Source: Streptomyces sp. CC53
Lineage (GTDB): Bacteria > Actinomycetota > Actinomycetes > Streptomycetales > Streptomycetaceae
Assembly (NCBI RefSeq): GCF_001865245.1
Contig: NZ_MKXB01000230.1
Location: 1-36,029, forward strand
DNA length: 36,029 bases
Reading direction: 5' to 3'
The notes below the pieces were generated by a model. That model saw only the letters and a list, made by a program, of their open reading frames with translations. It did not search any database and was not told where the DNA came from. Shown piece by piece: positions 9,706-17,194 of this stretch; position 1 is the first letter of the stretch; every line of letters starts with the position of its first letter. The translations under genes were made by a program, and so were the position numbers.

Positions 9706-11566
9706 CCACCGTCAGCACAGCCGTGGCCGAAGGGGCACACGAGCCGCCACCCTCGGCTGCATCGCCGCCCTGCTCGCCGGATGCGCCTCCATGCCCGACA
9801 ACGGAGACGTCACCCCCGTCAAAGCCTCCAGGCAAGGCGACTCACAGGTACGCGTCTACCCCGTGCCGCCCCGCGACAACGCCGAACCCAGCGAGATCGT
9901 CGAAGGCTTCCTCGAAGCCATGACCGGCGACGACCCCGGCTTCGACACCGCCCGCAAGTACCTCACCAAACAGGCCGCCCAGACCTGGCGGCCCGAGGAA
10001 CGCACCACGGTCCTCAGCGCCGCCCCCGTCCCACAGCCCGACACCAGCCGACAGCACGACCGCGGCGCCCCCAGCGACCCCCAAGCCCTCCTCTACCCCC
10101 TGACCGGGCAGAAGATCGCCCTCGTCGACGAGCGACGCGCCTACCAGCCACTCGCCCCCGCCGCGTACAACGAGACCATCCGCCTCGTCCAGCAGCGCTC
10201 CGCCGACGGCAAAGAGAAGGAATGGCGCATCGACGGCCTCCCGCAGGGCCTCGTCATGGGACAGTCCGACTTCCAGCGCAACTACCGCTCCGTCAACAAG
10301 TACTACTTCGCGTCTGACCGCAACTGGCTCGTGGCCGACCCCGTCTACATCCGCAAGCGGCAGGACCCCGTCACCCAGATGGACTCCCTCACGCAGAGCG
10401 TCAAGGCACTGCTCGAAGGACCCACCAACTGGCTCGAACCCGTCGTCGACTCCCGTTTCCCCACCGGCACGGAACTCAGGAAGGACGTCACCTCCCTCAC
10501 GACCGACGACCGCAACACCCTGAAGATCCCCCTCAACGAGAAGGCCGACAACGTCGGCCGCGACCAGTGCCGCAAGATGGCCGCACAGATCCTCTTCACC
10601 GTCGCCGACCTCGCCTCCACCAAGGTCCAGCAGGTCGAACTCCTCCACTCCGACGGCCGCGGCACCCTGTGCGTACTCAGCGAGGACCAGCGCAGCGATT
10701 TCGTGGCCGACCACACCACTGCCCTGCGCGAAACCCCGTACTTCGTCGACGCCGAAGGACGCCTCGCCCAGCTCCGCCCCGGCACCAAGGAGAGCGCCGA
10801 CCCGCGCCCCGTCTACGGCCCCTTCGGCAACGGCCAACTGCAGGTCGAGAAGGCCGCCGTCAGCCGCGACGAGCAACGCGCCGCCGCCGTCACCCAGAAC
10901 GGCCGCTCCCTGCGCGTGGCCTCCATCGTCGCCGACAGCGCCCTCCCCGAAGCGATCATCGACAGCAAGGGGGCGAAGCCCGAGCAGCGGCTGTCGGCAC
11001 CCAGCTGGGACGGGCGCGAGGACCTGTGGGTCGCGGACCGCGACCCCGCCGAGCCGCGCCTCCTGGTCGTTCCCGGCGGAACCGGCACGCCACGCCAAGT
11101 CACTGCCCCCTGGCTGACGGGCGACGTACGCATCGAAGAGCTCCGCGTCTCCGCGGACGGCGTCCGCATCGCACTACGGCTCCAGCGGGACGGCAAGACG
11201 ACCCTGCACATCGGACGCGTCGAACGGCAGGGCTCCGGGGACAACCAGAAGATCTCCGTCGTCGACCTTCAGTCCGTCGCCCCCCGCATGGATTCCGTGA
11301 CGTCCATGTCGTGGGCGGGCCCGAGCCGCCTCGTCGTCCTCGGCAAACTGGACGGCGGCGTCCAGCAGATCCGCTACCTCCAGACGGACGGCTCCGCCAC
11401 TGCCGCAACAATCCCCGGGCTGAACCAGGTCACCGCCGTGGCCGCCGCGAACGACGAACGCGTACCCCTGGTCGCCGCCACCGACGACGGCATCGTTCGC
11501 CTCCAGGGCGGCGCCAACTGGCAGCCGGTGACCGACAAGGGAACAGCACCCATCTACCCGGGCTGA
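9695..11566 (+). CDS. lpqB: Lipoprotein LpqB, MtrAB accessory factor
   Basis: The 623-residue lipoprotein starts at GTG with a GGAGGG ribosome-binding site about 9 bases upstream, lying inside the end of mtrB. A basic n-region (SRGRRGTR) precedes a short hydrophobic segment and a lipobox LAGC with the lipidated cysteine at residue 30. The middle part fits a GerMN-type domain and the C-terminal half a beta-propeller-like LpqB domain. In mycobacteria LpqB interacts with the MtrB extracellular domain and affects MtrA phosphorylation. The order mtrA-mtrB-lpqB and the coupling here support the same role. There is no lysine-rich linker or enzyme motif. Confidence 0.95.
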   Translation: MGADHRQHSRGRRGTRAATLGCIAALLAGCASMPDNGDVTPVKASRQGDSQVRVYPVPPRDNAEPSEIVEGFLEAMTGDDPGFDTARKYLTKQAAQTWRPEERTTVLSAAPVPQPDTSRQHDRGAPSDPQALLYPLTGQKIALVDERRAYQPLAPAAYNETIRLVQQRSADGKEKEWRIDGLPQGLVMGQSDFQRNYRSVNKYYFASDRNWLVADPVYIRKRQDPVTQMDSLTQSVKALLEGPTNWLEPVVDSRFPTGTELRKDVTSLTTDDRNTLKIPLNEKADNVGRDQCRKMAAQILFTVADLASTKVQQVELLHSDGRGTLCVLSEDQRSDFVADHTTALRETPYFVDAEGRLAQLRPGTKESADPRPVYGPFGNGQLQVEKAAVSRDEQRAAAVTQNGRSLRVASIVADSALPEAIIDSKGAKPEQRLSAPSWDGREDLWVADRDPAEPRLLVVPGGTGTPRQVTAPWLTGDVRIEELRVSADGVRIALRLQRDGKTTLHIGRVERQGSGDNQKISVVDLQSVAPRMDSVTSMSWAGPSRLVVLGKLDGGVQQIRYLQTDGSATAATIPGLNQVTAVAAANDERVPLVAATDDGIVRLQGGANWQPVTDKGTAPIYPG

Positions 11567-11581
11567 GCCCGCACCCTCCAA

Positions 11582-11640
11582 GGGCCCGACCCCGTTCGCC
11601 CGGGCCCGACCCCGTTCGCCCGGGGCCGGGGCCGGGGCCG
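11582..11640. repeat. 20-bp tandem duplication plus GC-rich tract after lpqB
   Basis: The unit gggcccgaccccgttcgccc occurs twice with no gap (11582-11601, 11602-11621), followed by repeated CCGGGG units. The cccgaccccg and ccggggccggg parts can pair, so this may serve as the lpqB terminator, but that is inference. Confidence 0.7.
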
Positions 11641-11844
11641 GGTGTCGTTTCGTGCCGCGGGGCGACCCACGGGGCGTCGGCCGGCCCCCTGGGCGCGAGC
11701 GGACGCGAGCAGGCCGGTCCTCAGCTGCGACGGACGCCGGCCCTCTACTCCGCGCACCCGCGAGAACTCCGCGCACCCGCGAAGGAGGTCCGGCCCACTG
11801 CGGGCTGATGGTTGCCCCACCGGACAAGGCCGCCCGCCCACGAC

Positions 11845-11853
11845 TTATCCACA
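11845..11853 (+). promoter_or_regulatory. Consensus DnaA box ahead of comF
   Basis: The 9-mer TTATCCACA matches the consensus DnaA box exactly and sits 41 bases before the comF ATG. It is a single copy, so this is not an origin. A regulatory role, or chance, remains open. Confidence 0.45.
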
Positions 11854-11893
11854 GGGGTGGCAGCTGCCCCCGCAGCCCGCCACAGTGGACGTC

Positions 11894-13105
11894 ATGCGGG
11901 GATGGTGGCAAGAACTCACCGGGCTGGTCCTTCCCAGCGCCTGCGCCGGATGCGGCCGCCCCCGCACGGCACTGTGCAGCGCTTGCACATCGGCACTGCA
12001 CGGACAGCCCGCCACCCGGGTGCGACCCTCACCCGTACCGGCTGGTCTGCCGGAAGTACGAGCCGCCGCGCCCTACGAAGGCGCGGTACGCGCCGCGCTC
12101 CTCGCCCACAAGGAACGCGGCGCCCTCGCCCTGGCGGCACCCCTCGGTGCCGCCCTCGCAGGGGCGGTGCTGGCCCTGCACGACACGCCAGCCACCGCGG
12201 CCACCGGGCACACGACGGCAGCCGACACGGTGGCGACGAGCCACACGAGGAGGGGGAGCGGGGGACGGGGGGAGGGAGGGGGAGGGGAGGGGGCCCACCC
12301 CCGGGCCCACCCCCCGGTGCTGCTGGTGCCCGTCCCTTCGGCGCGGCGTGTCGTGCGGGCGCGGGGTCATGACGCGGTGCGCCGGGTTGCGCGGGCGGCG
12401 GCGGGGGAGCTTCGGCGTGTTGGTTCGGCGGCCGTGGTGGTGCCTGTGCTGCGGCAGCGGCGGGAGGTGGCCGACCAGGCGGGCCTTGATGCTCCGGGCC
12501 GGTTGGCGAACCTGGCGGGTGCGCTTGAGGTGGTGCGGGGGCAGGAGCGGCTGCTGTCCGGCGGGAGGGTCGTCCTTGTCGACGACCTCATGACCACGGG
12601 CGCATCCCTGGCCGAGGCGGCGCGAGCCGTACTGGAGGCCGTGCGGCGGTTGCCGCGGGCCGGTGTGGGCATCGGTGACGGGTGCCGGTGGGACGGCCCG
12701 GCTGCCGCTCCGGTCCGGGGTGGGTTCTGCCCGGGCGGGATGCGGGGGGCGTGCGTGGAGGCGTGCTGGGGTGGGGGTGGTGGTGCCGGGCCCCGGGGCG
12801 TGGGTCATCGCCTGGGCGGTGTCGGCGGTGTGGACTCGGGTGGTGCCGGGGTGCGGGCGACGGGCTTCGGTTGCGGCGGTGCCGGCCCCCGGGCGGGCTC
12901 GCGGCCGGGTAGCCCCGTGCTCCTGCCGGAGAGCGCTCCTCGGGGCGGTGGGAGGCCCGGGGAGGCGGGGGCGCTTCAGCTGTGCGCGGACAGAACGGCG
13001 TGCGCGACTGCGGGCGGTGTGGGGTGGTGCGGCGGGGTGGTGCTGATGGGCGCGGCTGTCGTTGCAGCTTCTCCAAAAGCGTTCGAGATAAACCGGAACT
13101 CCTAA
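11894..13105 (+). CDS. ComF family phosphoribosyltransferase-like protein with expanded C-terminal part
   Basis: The 403-residue product has the ComF layout: an N-terminal zinc-finger-like CxxC...CxxC (Cys17, 20, 28, 31), the LLVPVPSARR segment, and the phosphoribosyltransferase PRPP loop VVLVDDLMTTGAS. It ends with GAAVVAASPKAFEINRN, the typical family C terminus. ComF proteins are usually about 230-270 residues. Here about 130 Gly/Pro/Arg-rich residues separate the PRPP loop from the terminal strand, and a GGRGEGGGGEG stretch interrupts the first half. ComF takes part in DNA uptake in competent bacteria; its role in Streptomyces is unknown. The start is ATG 11894, with GTG 11885 possible. 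I cannot exclude that the insertion has inactivated the fold. Confidence 0.8.
   Translation: MRGWWQELTGLVLPSACAGCGRPRTALCSACTSALHGQPATRVRPSPVPAGLPEVRAAAPYEGAVRAALLAHKERGALALAAPLGAALAGAVLALHDTPATAATGHTTAADTVATSHTRRGSGGRGEGGGGEGAHPRAHPPVLLVPVPSARRVVRARGHDAVRRVARAAAGELRRVGSAAVVVPVLRQRREVADQAGLDAPGRLANLAGALEVVRGQERLLSGGRVVLVDDLMTTGASLAEAARAVLEAVRRLPRAGVGIGDGCRWDGPAAAPVRGGFCPGGMRGACVEACWGGGGGAGPRGVGHRLGGVGGVDSGGAGVRATGFGCGGAGPRAGSRPGSPVLLPESAPRGGGRPGEAGALQLCADRTACATAGGVGWCGGVVLMGAAVVAASPKAFEINRNS
12249..12293 (+). repeat. G-run tract inside comF
   Basis: Seven runs of three to six guanines, separated by one or two bases, lie in 45 bases of the coding strand. They encode the Gly/Arg/Glu stretch and are followed at once by C runs. 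The tract meets the usual pattern for a G-quadruplex and could also pair with the C runs as a long hairpin. Confidence 0.7.
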
Positions 13106-13435
13106 GGAAAGTGAAACGTTGCAGGTGATGAGGGACCAAGGGCATCTGTTTGGAGGTTTGTGCTGGTAGCGGGTGCCGACAGCCGTCCGAGCGAGCTATG
13201 TTCGGTTGTACAGGAATGGCGAATGCCGCCCTTCACCGAATGCGCCGCCATGCGTCCGGCCGGAATCAGGACCCGGCCAGCACGTCGACGGTGTGGGGTG
13301 GGGATCTTGTCGACTGGGGAGGAGGAGGTCTAAGTCGCCAAGTCCGAGGCCCCGGTGCTCACCGGGGTCTGGTGCACAAGGGAGATGCCCGCCAGCCGGT
13401 GAGCTGGTCGGGGCGATCCGGGAACGGAGTTCTGC
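13106..13435. promoter_or_regulatory. hpf upstream region with 18-bp dyad
   Basis: The gap is 330 bp with no convincing gene. A possible promoter is TTGTCG (13307-13312), 18 bases, then TAAGTC (13331-13336). Just downstream lies a perfect inverted repeat CCCCGGTGCTCACCGGGG (13350-13367), about 70 bases before the hpf start, suited to an operator or an mRNA hairpin. Both calls are inference from pattern. Confidence 0.45.
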
Positions 13436-14122
13436 GTGGACATCGTCGTCAAGGGCCGCAAGACCGAGGTGCCCGAGCGGTTCCGCAAGCACGTGGCCGA
13501 GAAGCTGAAGCTGGAGAAGATCCAGAAGCTCGACGGCAAGGTGATCAGCCTGGACGTCGAGGTGTCCAAGGAACACAACCCGCGGCAGGCCGATCGGTCG
13601 GACCGCGTGGAGATCACCCTTCACTCCCGTGGCCCGGTGATCCGGGCGGAGGCGGCTGCCGGCGACCCGTATGCGGCGCTCGATCTCGCGACGGCCAAGC
13701 TGGAGGCGCGGCTGCGCAAGCAGCACGACAAGCGTCACACGCGTCGCGGTGCCGGCCGTCTCACCGCCGCCGAGGTGGCCGACACGGTGCCGGGTGTCGC
13801 CCGGCTCAACGGAACCGGTGTCGCGGTGATGGAGGAGGACACTGACGCCGTCCCCACGACCCGGATGGGGTCACTGGAGGTCCAGGGGGAAGGGCCCCTC
13901 GTCGTGCGTGAGAAGACGCACCGGGCCGCCCACATGTCGCTCGACCAGGCGCTCTACGAGATGGAACTGGTGGGGCACGACTTCTATCTGTTCGTCGACG
14001 CGGACACCAAGCAGCCGAGTGTCGTGTACCGGCGCCACGCCTACGACTACGGCGTGATCCACCTGGAGCATGACCCTCTTGCCGCGGAGAACCGCGAATT
14101 GGGTGGAGCCCTCGGAGGGTGA
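13436..14122 (+). CDS. hpf: Long-form ribosome hibernation promoting factor
   Basis: The 228-residue protein has the two-domain layout of long HPF: an S30AE/YfiA ribosome-binding domain (about 1-100, starting MDIVVKGRKTEVPERF) and a C-terminal dimerisation domain (about 165-220, with LYEMELVGHDFYLFVD and VVYRRHAYDYGVIHL). Long HPF binds the decoding region of the 30S subunit and dimerises 70S ribosomes into inactive 100S particles in stationary phase or stress. The GTG start has GGAG 7 bases upstream and gives the conserved N terminus. A dyad in the leader suggests regulation. A hairpin terminator follows at 14406. Confidence 0.95.
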   Translation: MDIVVKGRKTEVPERFRKHVAEKLKLEKIQKLDGKVISLDVEVSKEHNPRQADRSDRVEITLHSRGPVIRAEAAAGDPYAALDLATAKLEARLRKQHDKRHTRRGAGRLTAAEVADTVPGVARLNGTGVAVMEEDTDAVPTTRMGSLEVQGEGPLVVREKTHRAAHMSLDQALYEMELVGHDFYLFVDADTKQPSVVYRRHAYDYGVIHLEHDPLAAENRELGGALGG

Positions 14123-14352
14123 CGGAAGGCGGAGACCGGGGGAACCCGGATACCGACGCGCACCCGTGAGCCGGCGAATCCGTCGGCGAACGGGTGAGCG
14201 GGTGAATGGATCGAGTGAATCGGACCCGCCGTACGAGCCCGGTAAACGCTCCGGGCAGAAGGTGACCGGGTGACCGGAAACGGAAGCGAACTGAACAGGG
14301 TCGGTGAGTGAGTGAGCGGCACGCTCCTCGCATGGGTCGAGCGCGATGCGGC

Positions 14353-14393
14353 CTGACCGGTCATGGCGGATCGTGATCGAAACTGACCGGTCC
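14353..14393. promoter_or_regulatory. Paired TGACCGGTC motifs, 30 bp apart
   Basis: TGACCGGTCA (14354-14363) is a perfect 10-bp palindrome, and TGACCGGTCC (14384-14393) repeats it with one change. The 30-bp distance places both on the same face of the helix, as expected for a pair of dimer sites. The binding protein is unknown. Confidence 0.4.
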
Positions 14394-14405
14394 TGCATTG
14401 ATCGA

Positions 14406-14442
14406 GTGCCCCTGGGAGCGCCTCGTGCGCCCCCAGGGGCAC
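14406..14442. terminator. Hairpin terminator between hpf and the response regulator gene
   Basis: A 15-position stem (14406-14420 with 14428-14442) has 14 pairs, one A-C mismatch and a CCTCGTG loop. No U tail follows. It probably ends the hpf transcript, although it lies 280 bases beyond the stop. Confidence 0.7.
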
Positions 14443-14576
14443 CCTCGTGCCACCGGCGGATCACCGCTTCGCCGTCCGGGCATGGAATCATGGCGACGCG
14501 TGCCAACGGGGCCGTGACGGGCAGCCGTTGGTCTTGACCGTGAACTTCAGGGCGCCGGCCTGCAGGGGGAGGAACC

Positions 14577-15347
14577 ATGGCGGAAAGCTTCGGCCCGGTG
14601 CACCATCCGGGTGGCTCCGACGCCCCGGGTTACGGGGCGGCTCCGCGAGGCGGCCCCGACGACCGGGCTGACGAGGTGTCCCGCAAGGAGCCCATCCGGG
14701 TCCTCGTCGTCGACGATCACGCGCTCTTCCGGCGTGGCCTGGAGATCGTCCTCGCCCAGGAGGAGGACATCCAGGTGGTGGGTGAGGCGGGCGACGGCGC
14801 GGAGGCCGTGGACAAGGCCGCCGACCTGCTGCCGGACATCGTGCTCATGGACGTGCGGATGCCGAAGCGGGGCGGTATCGAGGCATGCACCTCCATCAAG
14901 GAGGTCGCCCCCAGCGCCAAGATCATCATGTTGACGATCAGCGACGAGGAAGCGGACCTCTACGACGCCATCAAGGCGGGCGCGACGGGGTACCTCCTGA
15001 AGGAGATCTCCACCGACGAGGTCGCCACCGCGATCCGGGCGGTCGCCGACGGCCAGTCGCAGATCAGCCCTTCCATGGCGTCCAAGCTCCTCACCGAGTT
15101 CAAGTCCATGATCCAGCGCACGGACGACAGGCGTCTCGTGCCTGCGCCCCGGCTCACGGACCGGGAGCTGGAGGTGCTGAAGCTGGTGGCGACCGGGATG
15201 AACAACCGGGACATCGCCAAGGAGCTGTTCATCTCCGAGAACACCGTGAAGAACCATGTCCGCAACATCCTGGAGAAGTTGCAGCTGCACTCCAGGATGG
15301 AGGCGGTGGTCTACGCGATGCGGGAGAAGATCCTCGAGATCCGTTGA
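14577..15347 (+). CDS. Orphan NarL/LuxR-type response regulator
   Basis: The 256-residue protein has an unusual disordered lead of about 37 residues. The receiver domain follows, with acidic residues Asp46/Asp47, phospho-acceptor Asp92 in IVLMDVRMP, Thr120 and Lys142. A LuxR-type helix-turn-helix occupies about 191-250 (LTDRELEVLKLVATGMNNRDIA). All phosphorylation residues are intact, so a histidine kinase elsewhere is expected; none lies next to it. The position between hpf and secA matches the S. coelicolor orphan regulator I recall as SCO3008 (OrrA), which I could not verify. The start has a GGGGGAGGAACC ribosome-binding sequence. Confidence 0.92.
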   Translation: MAESFGPVHHPGGSDAPGYGAAPRGGPDDRADEVSRKEPIRVLVVDDHALFRRGLEIVLAQEEDIQVVGEAGDGAEAVDKAADLLPDIVLMDVRMPKRGGIEACTSIKEVAPSAKIIMLTISDEEADLYDAIKAGATGYLLKEISTDEVATAIRAVADGQSQISPSMASKLLTEFKSMIQRTDDRRLVPAPRLTDRELEVLKLVATGMNNRDIAKELFISENTVKNHVRNILEKLQLHSRMEAVVYAMREKILEIR

Positions 15348-15909
15348 CGGCCGGGTGGCTTGGGTGGCACGGGTGGACCCGGTGCGGTAGCGGTCTCACG
15401 GGGATGACGAGGCAGCGGGCCGCGTCGCGTTTCCTGGCCGCCACAGCCGTCCTCTCCGCCCGCAGTCGCAAGGCCGCCTCCCCGGTCGGCCCTTCAGCCG
15501 CGCGGTAGCCGTCAGCCGGAGGCACGCTGCTCCCGGGCTTGCCTCTTGAGTCGTCGCCGGAGATCCCGCCGCACGGTGCCACCCCGCCGGAATCCGTGGT
15601 GTGCAGGGCCTGCTCTTCGGCTGCGCGGAGGCTGTCGGCCGAGGCCCTGCCGCCCTTCTCCGCGAGGAAGCCCGGGGGAGCCCTGCCGCCCGGAGTCCGC
15701 CCCTGTCGGAGGGCGCACCACGCGGGAGGCCCGGACCCCCGCCGCGTGGGAGCCGCCGGCCGGAGACCGCTGCCGCCCGAGACCTGTCCCCCGGAGGCCC
15801 GAGACCGGAGGCCCCAGGCCCATCCCCCGGAAGCCCGAGACCTGGGGTCGGCGACGGTGCGGGGTGCAGCCCCCCGGCCGGCCGGTGGGGGCCGGCGGTG
15901 GCGGCCCGG
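15348..15909. other. Gene-free convergent gap with degenerate repeats
   Basis: These 562 bases separate two convergent genes. A bulged hairpin (15367-15385) just after the response regulator may terminate it. The rest is GC-rich, with gcccgagacc three times (15775, 15797, 15833) and cccccgga twice (15788, 15824). The frames that cross it have no family resemblance, so I call no gene. Confidence 0.6.
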
Positions 15910-17073
15910 TCAGGACACGGCGGCGGCGAGGGGGCGGGCGAGTTCGGGGCGGTCCACCCGTTCGATCCGTACCGTGTCGCAGCCCACCCAGGTCGCGGCC
16001 TCCCGCAGGGCGCGCGCCAGGGGGGCCACCGCCTTCGGGCTGTCCAGGGACACCTGCTTGGCCACCAGGGTGGTGCCCTCACGGGCGGGGTCGACCCTGC
16101 CCAGCAGGTGTCCCCCGGCCAGCAGCGGCATCGCGAAGTAGCCGTGGATCCGCTTCTGCTTCGGTACGTACGCCTCAAGGCGGTGCGTGAAGCTGAAGAT
16201 GCGCTCCGTGCGGGCCCGCTCCCAGATGAGGGAGTCGAACGGGGACAGCAGGGTCGTGCGGTGGCGTCCGCGTGGCTCGTCCGCCAGCGCGTCCGGGTCG
16301 GCCCAGGCGGGCTTGTCCCAGCCTTCCACCCGCACGGGCACCAGGCCGGAGTCCGCGACCACCGCGTCGAACTGCTCGCCCTTGAGGCGGTGGTAGTCGG
16401 CGATGTCCGCGCGGGTGCCGACGCCGAGCGCCTTCCCGGCCAGTGCCACCAGGCGGCGCAGGCACTCCGTGTCGTCCAGCTCGTCGTGGAGCAGGTCGGC
16501 CGGTACGGCGCGCTCGGCGAGGTCGTAGACCCGCTTCCAGCCCCGCCGCTCGGTGCAGACGACCTCGCCGTACATGAGGGCCCGCTCGACGGCCACCTTC
16601 GACGCCGACCAGTCCCACCACGGTCCGCCGTTCTTGGCGCCGCCCAGTTCGGTGGCGGTGAGCGGACCGCGTTGCCTCAGCTGCTGGACGACCGCGTCGT
16701 ACGCGCCGTCGGGCAGGTCGTGGTACCACTGCGGGCGGCGCCGGTAGGCGCGGCGGCGGAAGGCGAAGTGCGGCCACTCCTCGATCGGCAGGATGCACGC
16801 CGCGTGCGACCAGTACTCGAAGGCGTGCTGCTCCGTCCAGTACGCGGTGTCGACCGTGCGGCGGCCCACCGGGCCGAGTCTGGCGTACGGCACCAGCTCG
16901 TGGGAGCGGGCCAGTACGGAGATCGTGTCGAGCTGGACCGCCCCGAGGTGGCGCAGTACGCCCCGCACCCCGGCGCGGCGGTCCGGGGCGCCCAGGAAGC
17001 CCTGGGCACGCAGGGCGATGCGGCGCGCCTCGTCGGCGGACAGTTCGGTGCGGGGACGCGGCAGGGTCGTCAT
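15910..17073 (-). CDS. Winged-helix DNA glycosylase-like protein, AlkX/YcaQ type
   Basis: The 387-residue protein belongs to the HTH_42 winged-helix superfamily. It contains AVQLDTISVLARSHELVPYAR, whose Gln47-x-Asp49 corresponds to the QxD motif of AlkX (YcaQ), an E. coli glycosylase that unhooks interstrand crosslinks; the AlkZ branch instead has QxQ. The later HxxxYWxH-like and FDSLIW segments also fit. The ATG at 17073 gives MTTLPRPR. A TATCGT hexamer ends 7 bases before it and no Shine-Dalgarno sequence is seen, so the mRNA may be leaderless. The frame continues to 17103. Family placement is firm and substrate is inference. Confidence 0.88.
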   Translation of the reverse strand: MTTLPRPRTELSADEARRIALRAQGFLGAPDRRAGVRGVLRHLGAVQLDTISVLARSHELVPYARLGPVGRRTVDTAYWTEQHAFEYWSHAACILPIEEWPHFAFRRRAYRRRPQWYHDLPDGAYDAVVQQLRQRGPLTATELGGAKNGGPWWDWSASKVAVERALMYGEVVCTERRGWKRVYDLAERAVPADLLHDELDDTECLRRLVALAGKALGVGTRADIADYHRLKGEQFDAVVADSGLVPVRVEGWDKPAWADPDALADEPRGRHRTTLLSPFDSLIWERARTERIFSFTHRLEAYVPKQKRIHGYFAMPLLAGGHLLGRVDPAREGTTLVAKQVSLDSPKAVAPLARALREAATWVGCDTVRIERVDRPELARPLAAAVS

Positions 17074-17194
17074 GGTCCGCACGATAGACGCGGGCACTGA
17101 CACTGCGGCGCGGGTTCTCCACAGGCGTTCCCGGGTGGGATCCCGCCCGTTCCGGGCCGTCCCGGGGCCTGCCTGTCAGGGGCGGCGGTGGGGC

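Larger units (their letters stand above)
11567..11893. other. Gap between lpqB and comF
   Basis: No convincing gene lies here. The stretch contains a 20-bp perfect tandem repeat just after lpqB, a GC-rich tract able to fold into hairpins (about 11582-11640), a second 17-bp repeat pair (actccgcgcacccgcga at 11747 and 11766), and a consensus DnaA box at 11845-11853 close to comF. The comF promoter must be in the right half, but I cannot place it exactly. Confidence 0.6.
14123..14576. promoter_or_regulatory. Regulatory gap before the orphan response regulator
   Basis: This 454-bp gap holds no convincing gene. From left to right I see degenerate ggGTGA/cgagTGAat repeats (about 14190-14220), a tandem GTGACCGG GTGACCGG (14262-14277), two CTGACCGGTC motifs exactly 30 bp apart (14353 and 14383), a strong hairpin (14406-14442), and the AGGGGGAGGAACC ribosome-binding sequence of the next gene. 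The response-regulator promoter is probably in the right-hand third. Confidence 0.5.

Noticed and set aside
7833..9923. A 696-codon arginine-rich frame overlapping mtrB
   Set aside because: It is nearly all Arg, Pro, His and Gly, the +2 shadow of a C-rich coding strand.
11845..11853. A replication origin near comF
   Set aside because: There is one DnaA box only, with no cluster, no AT-rich unwinding region and no dnaA or dnaN nearby.
13253..13285. A GGAAT element before hpf that might be an ECF sigma factor promoter
   Set aside because: The downstream element does not fit at the 16-18 base spacing expected for SigR- or SigE-type promoters.
15601..17100. A long plus-strand frame opposite the AlkX-like gene
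   Set aside because: The minus-strand gene has clear family motifs; the plus frame has none and begins in repeat-rich sequence.
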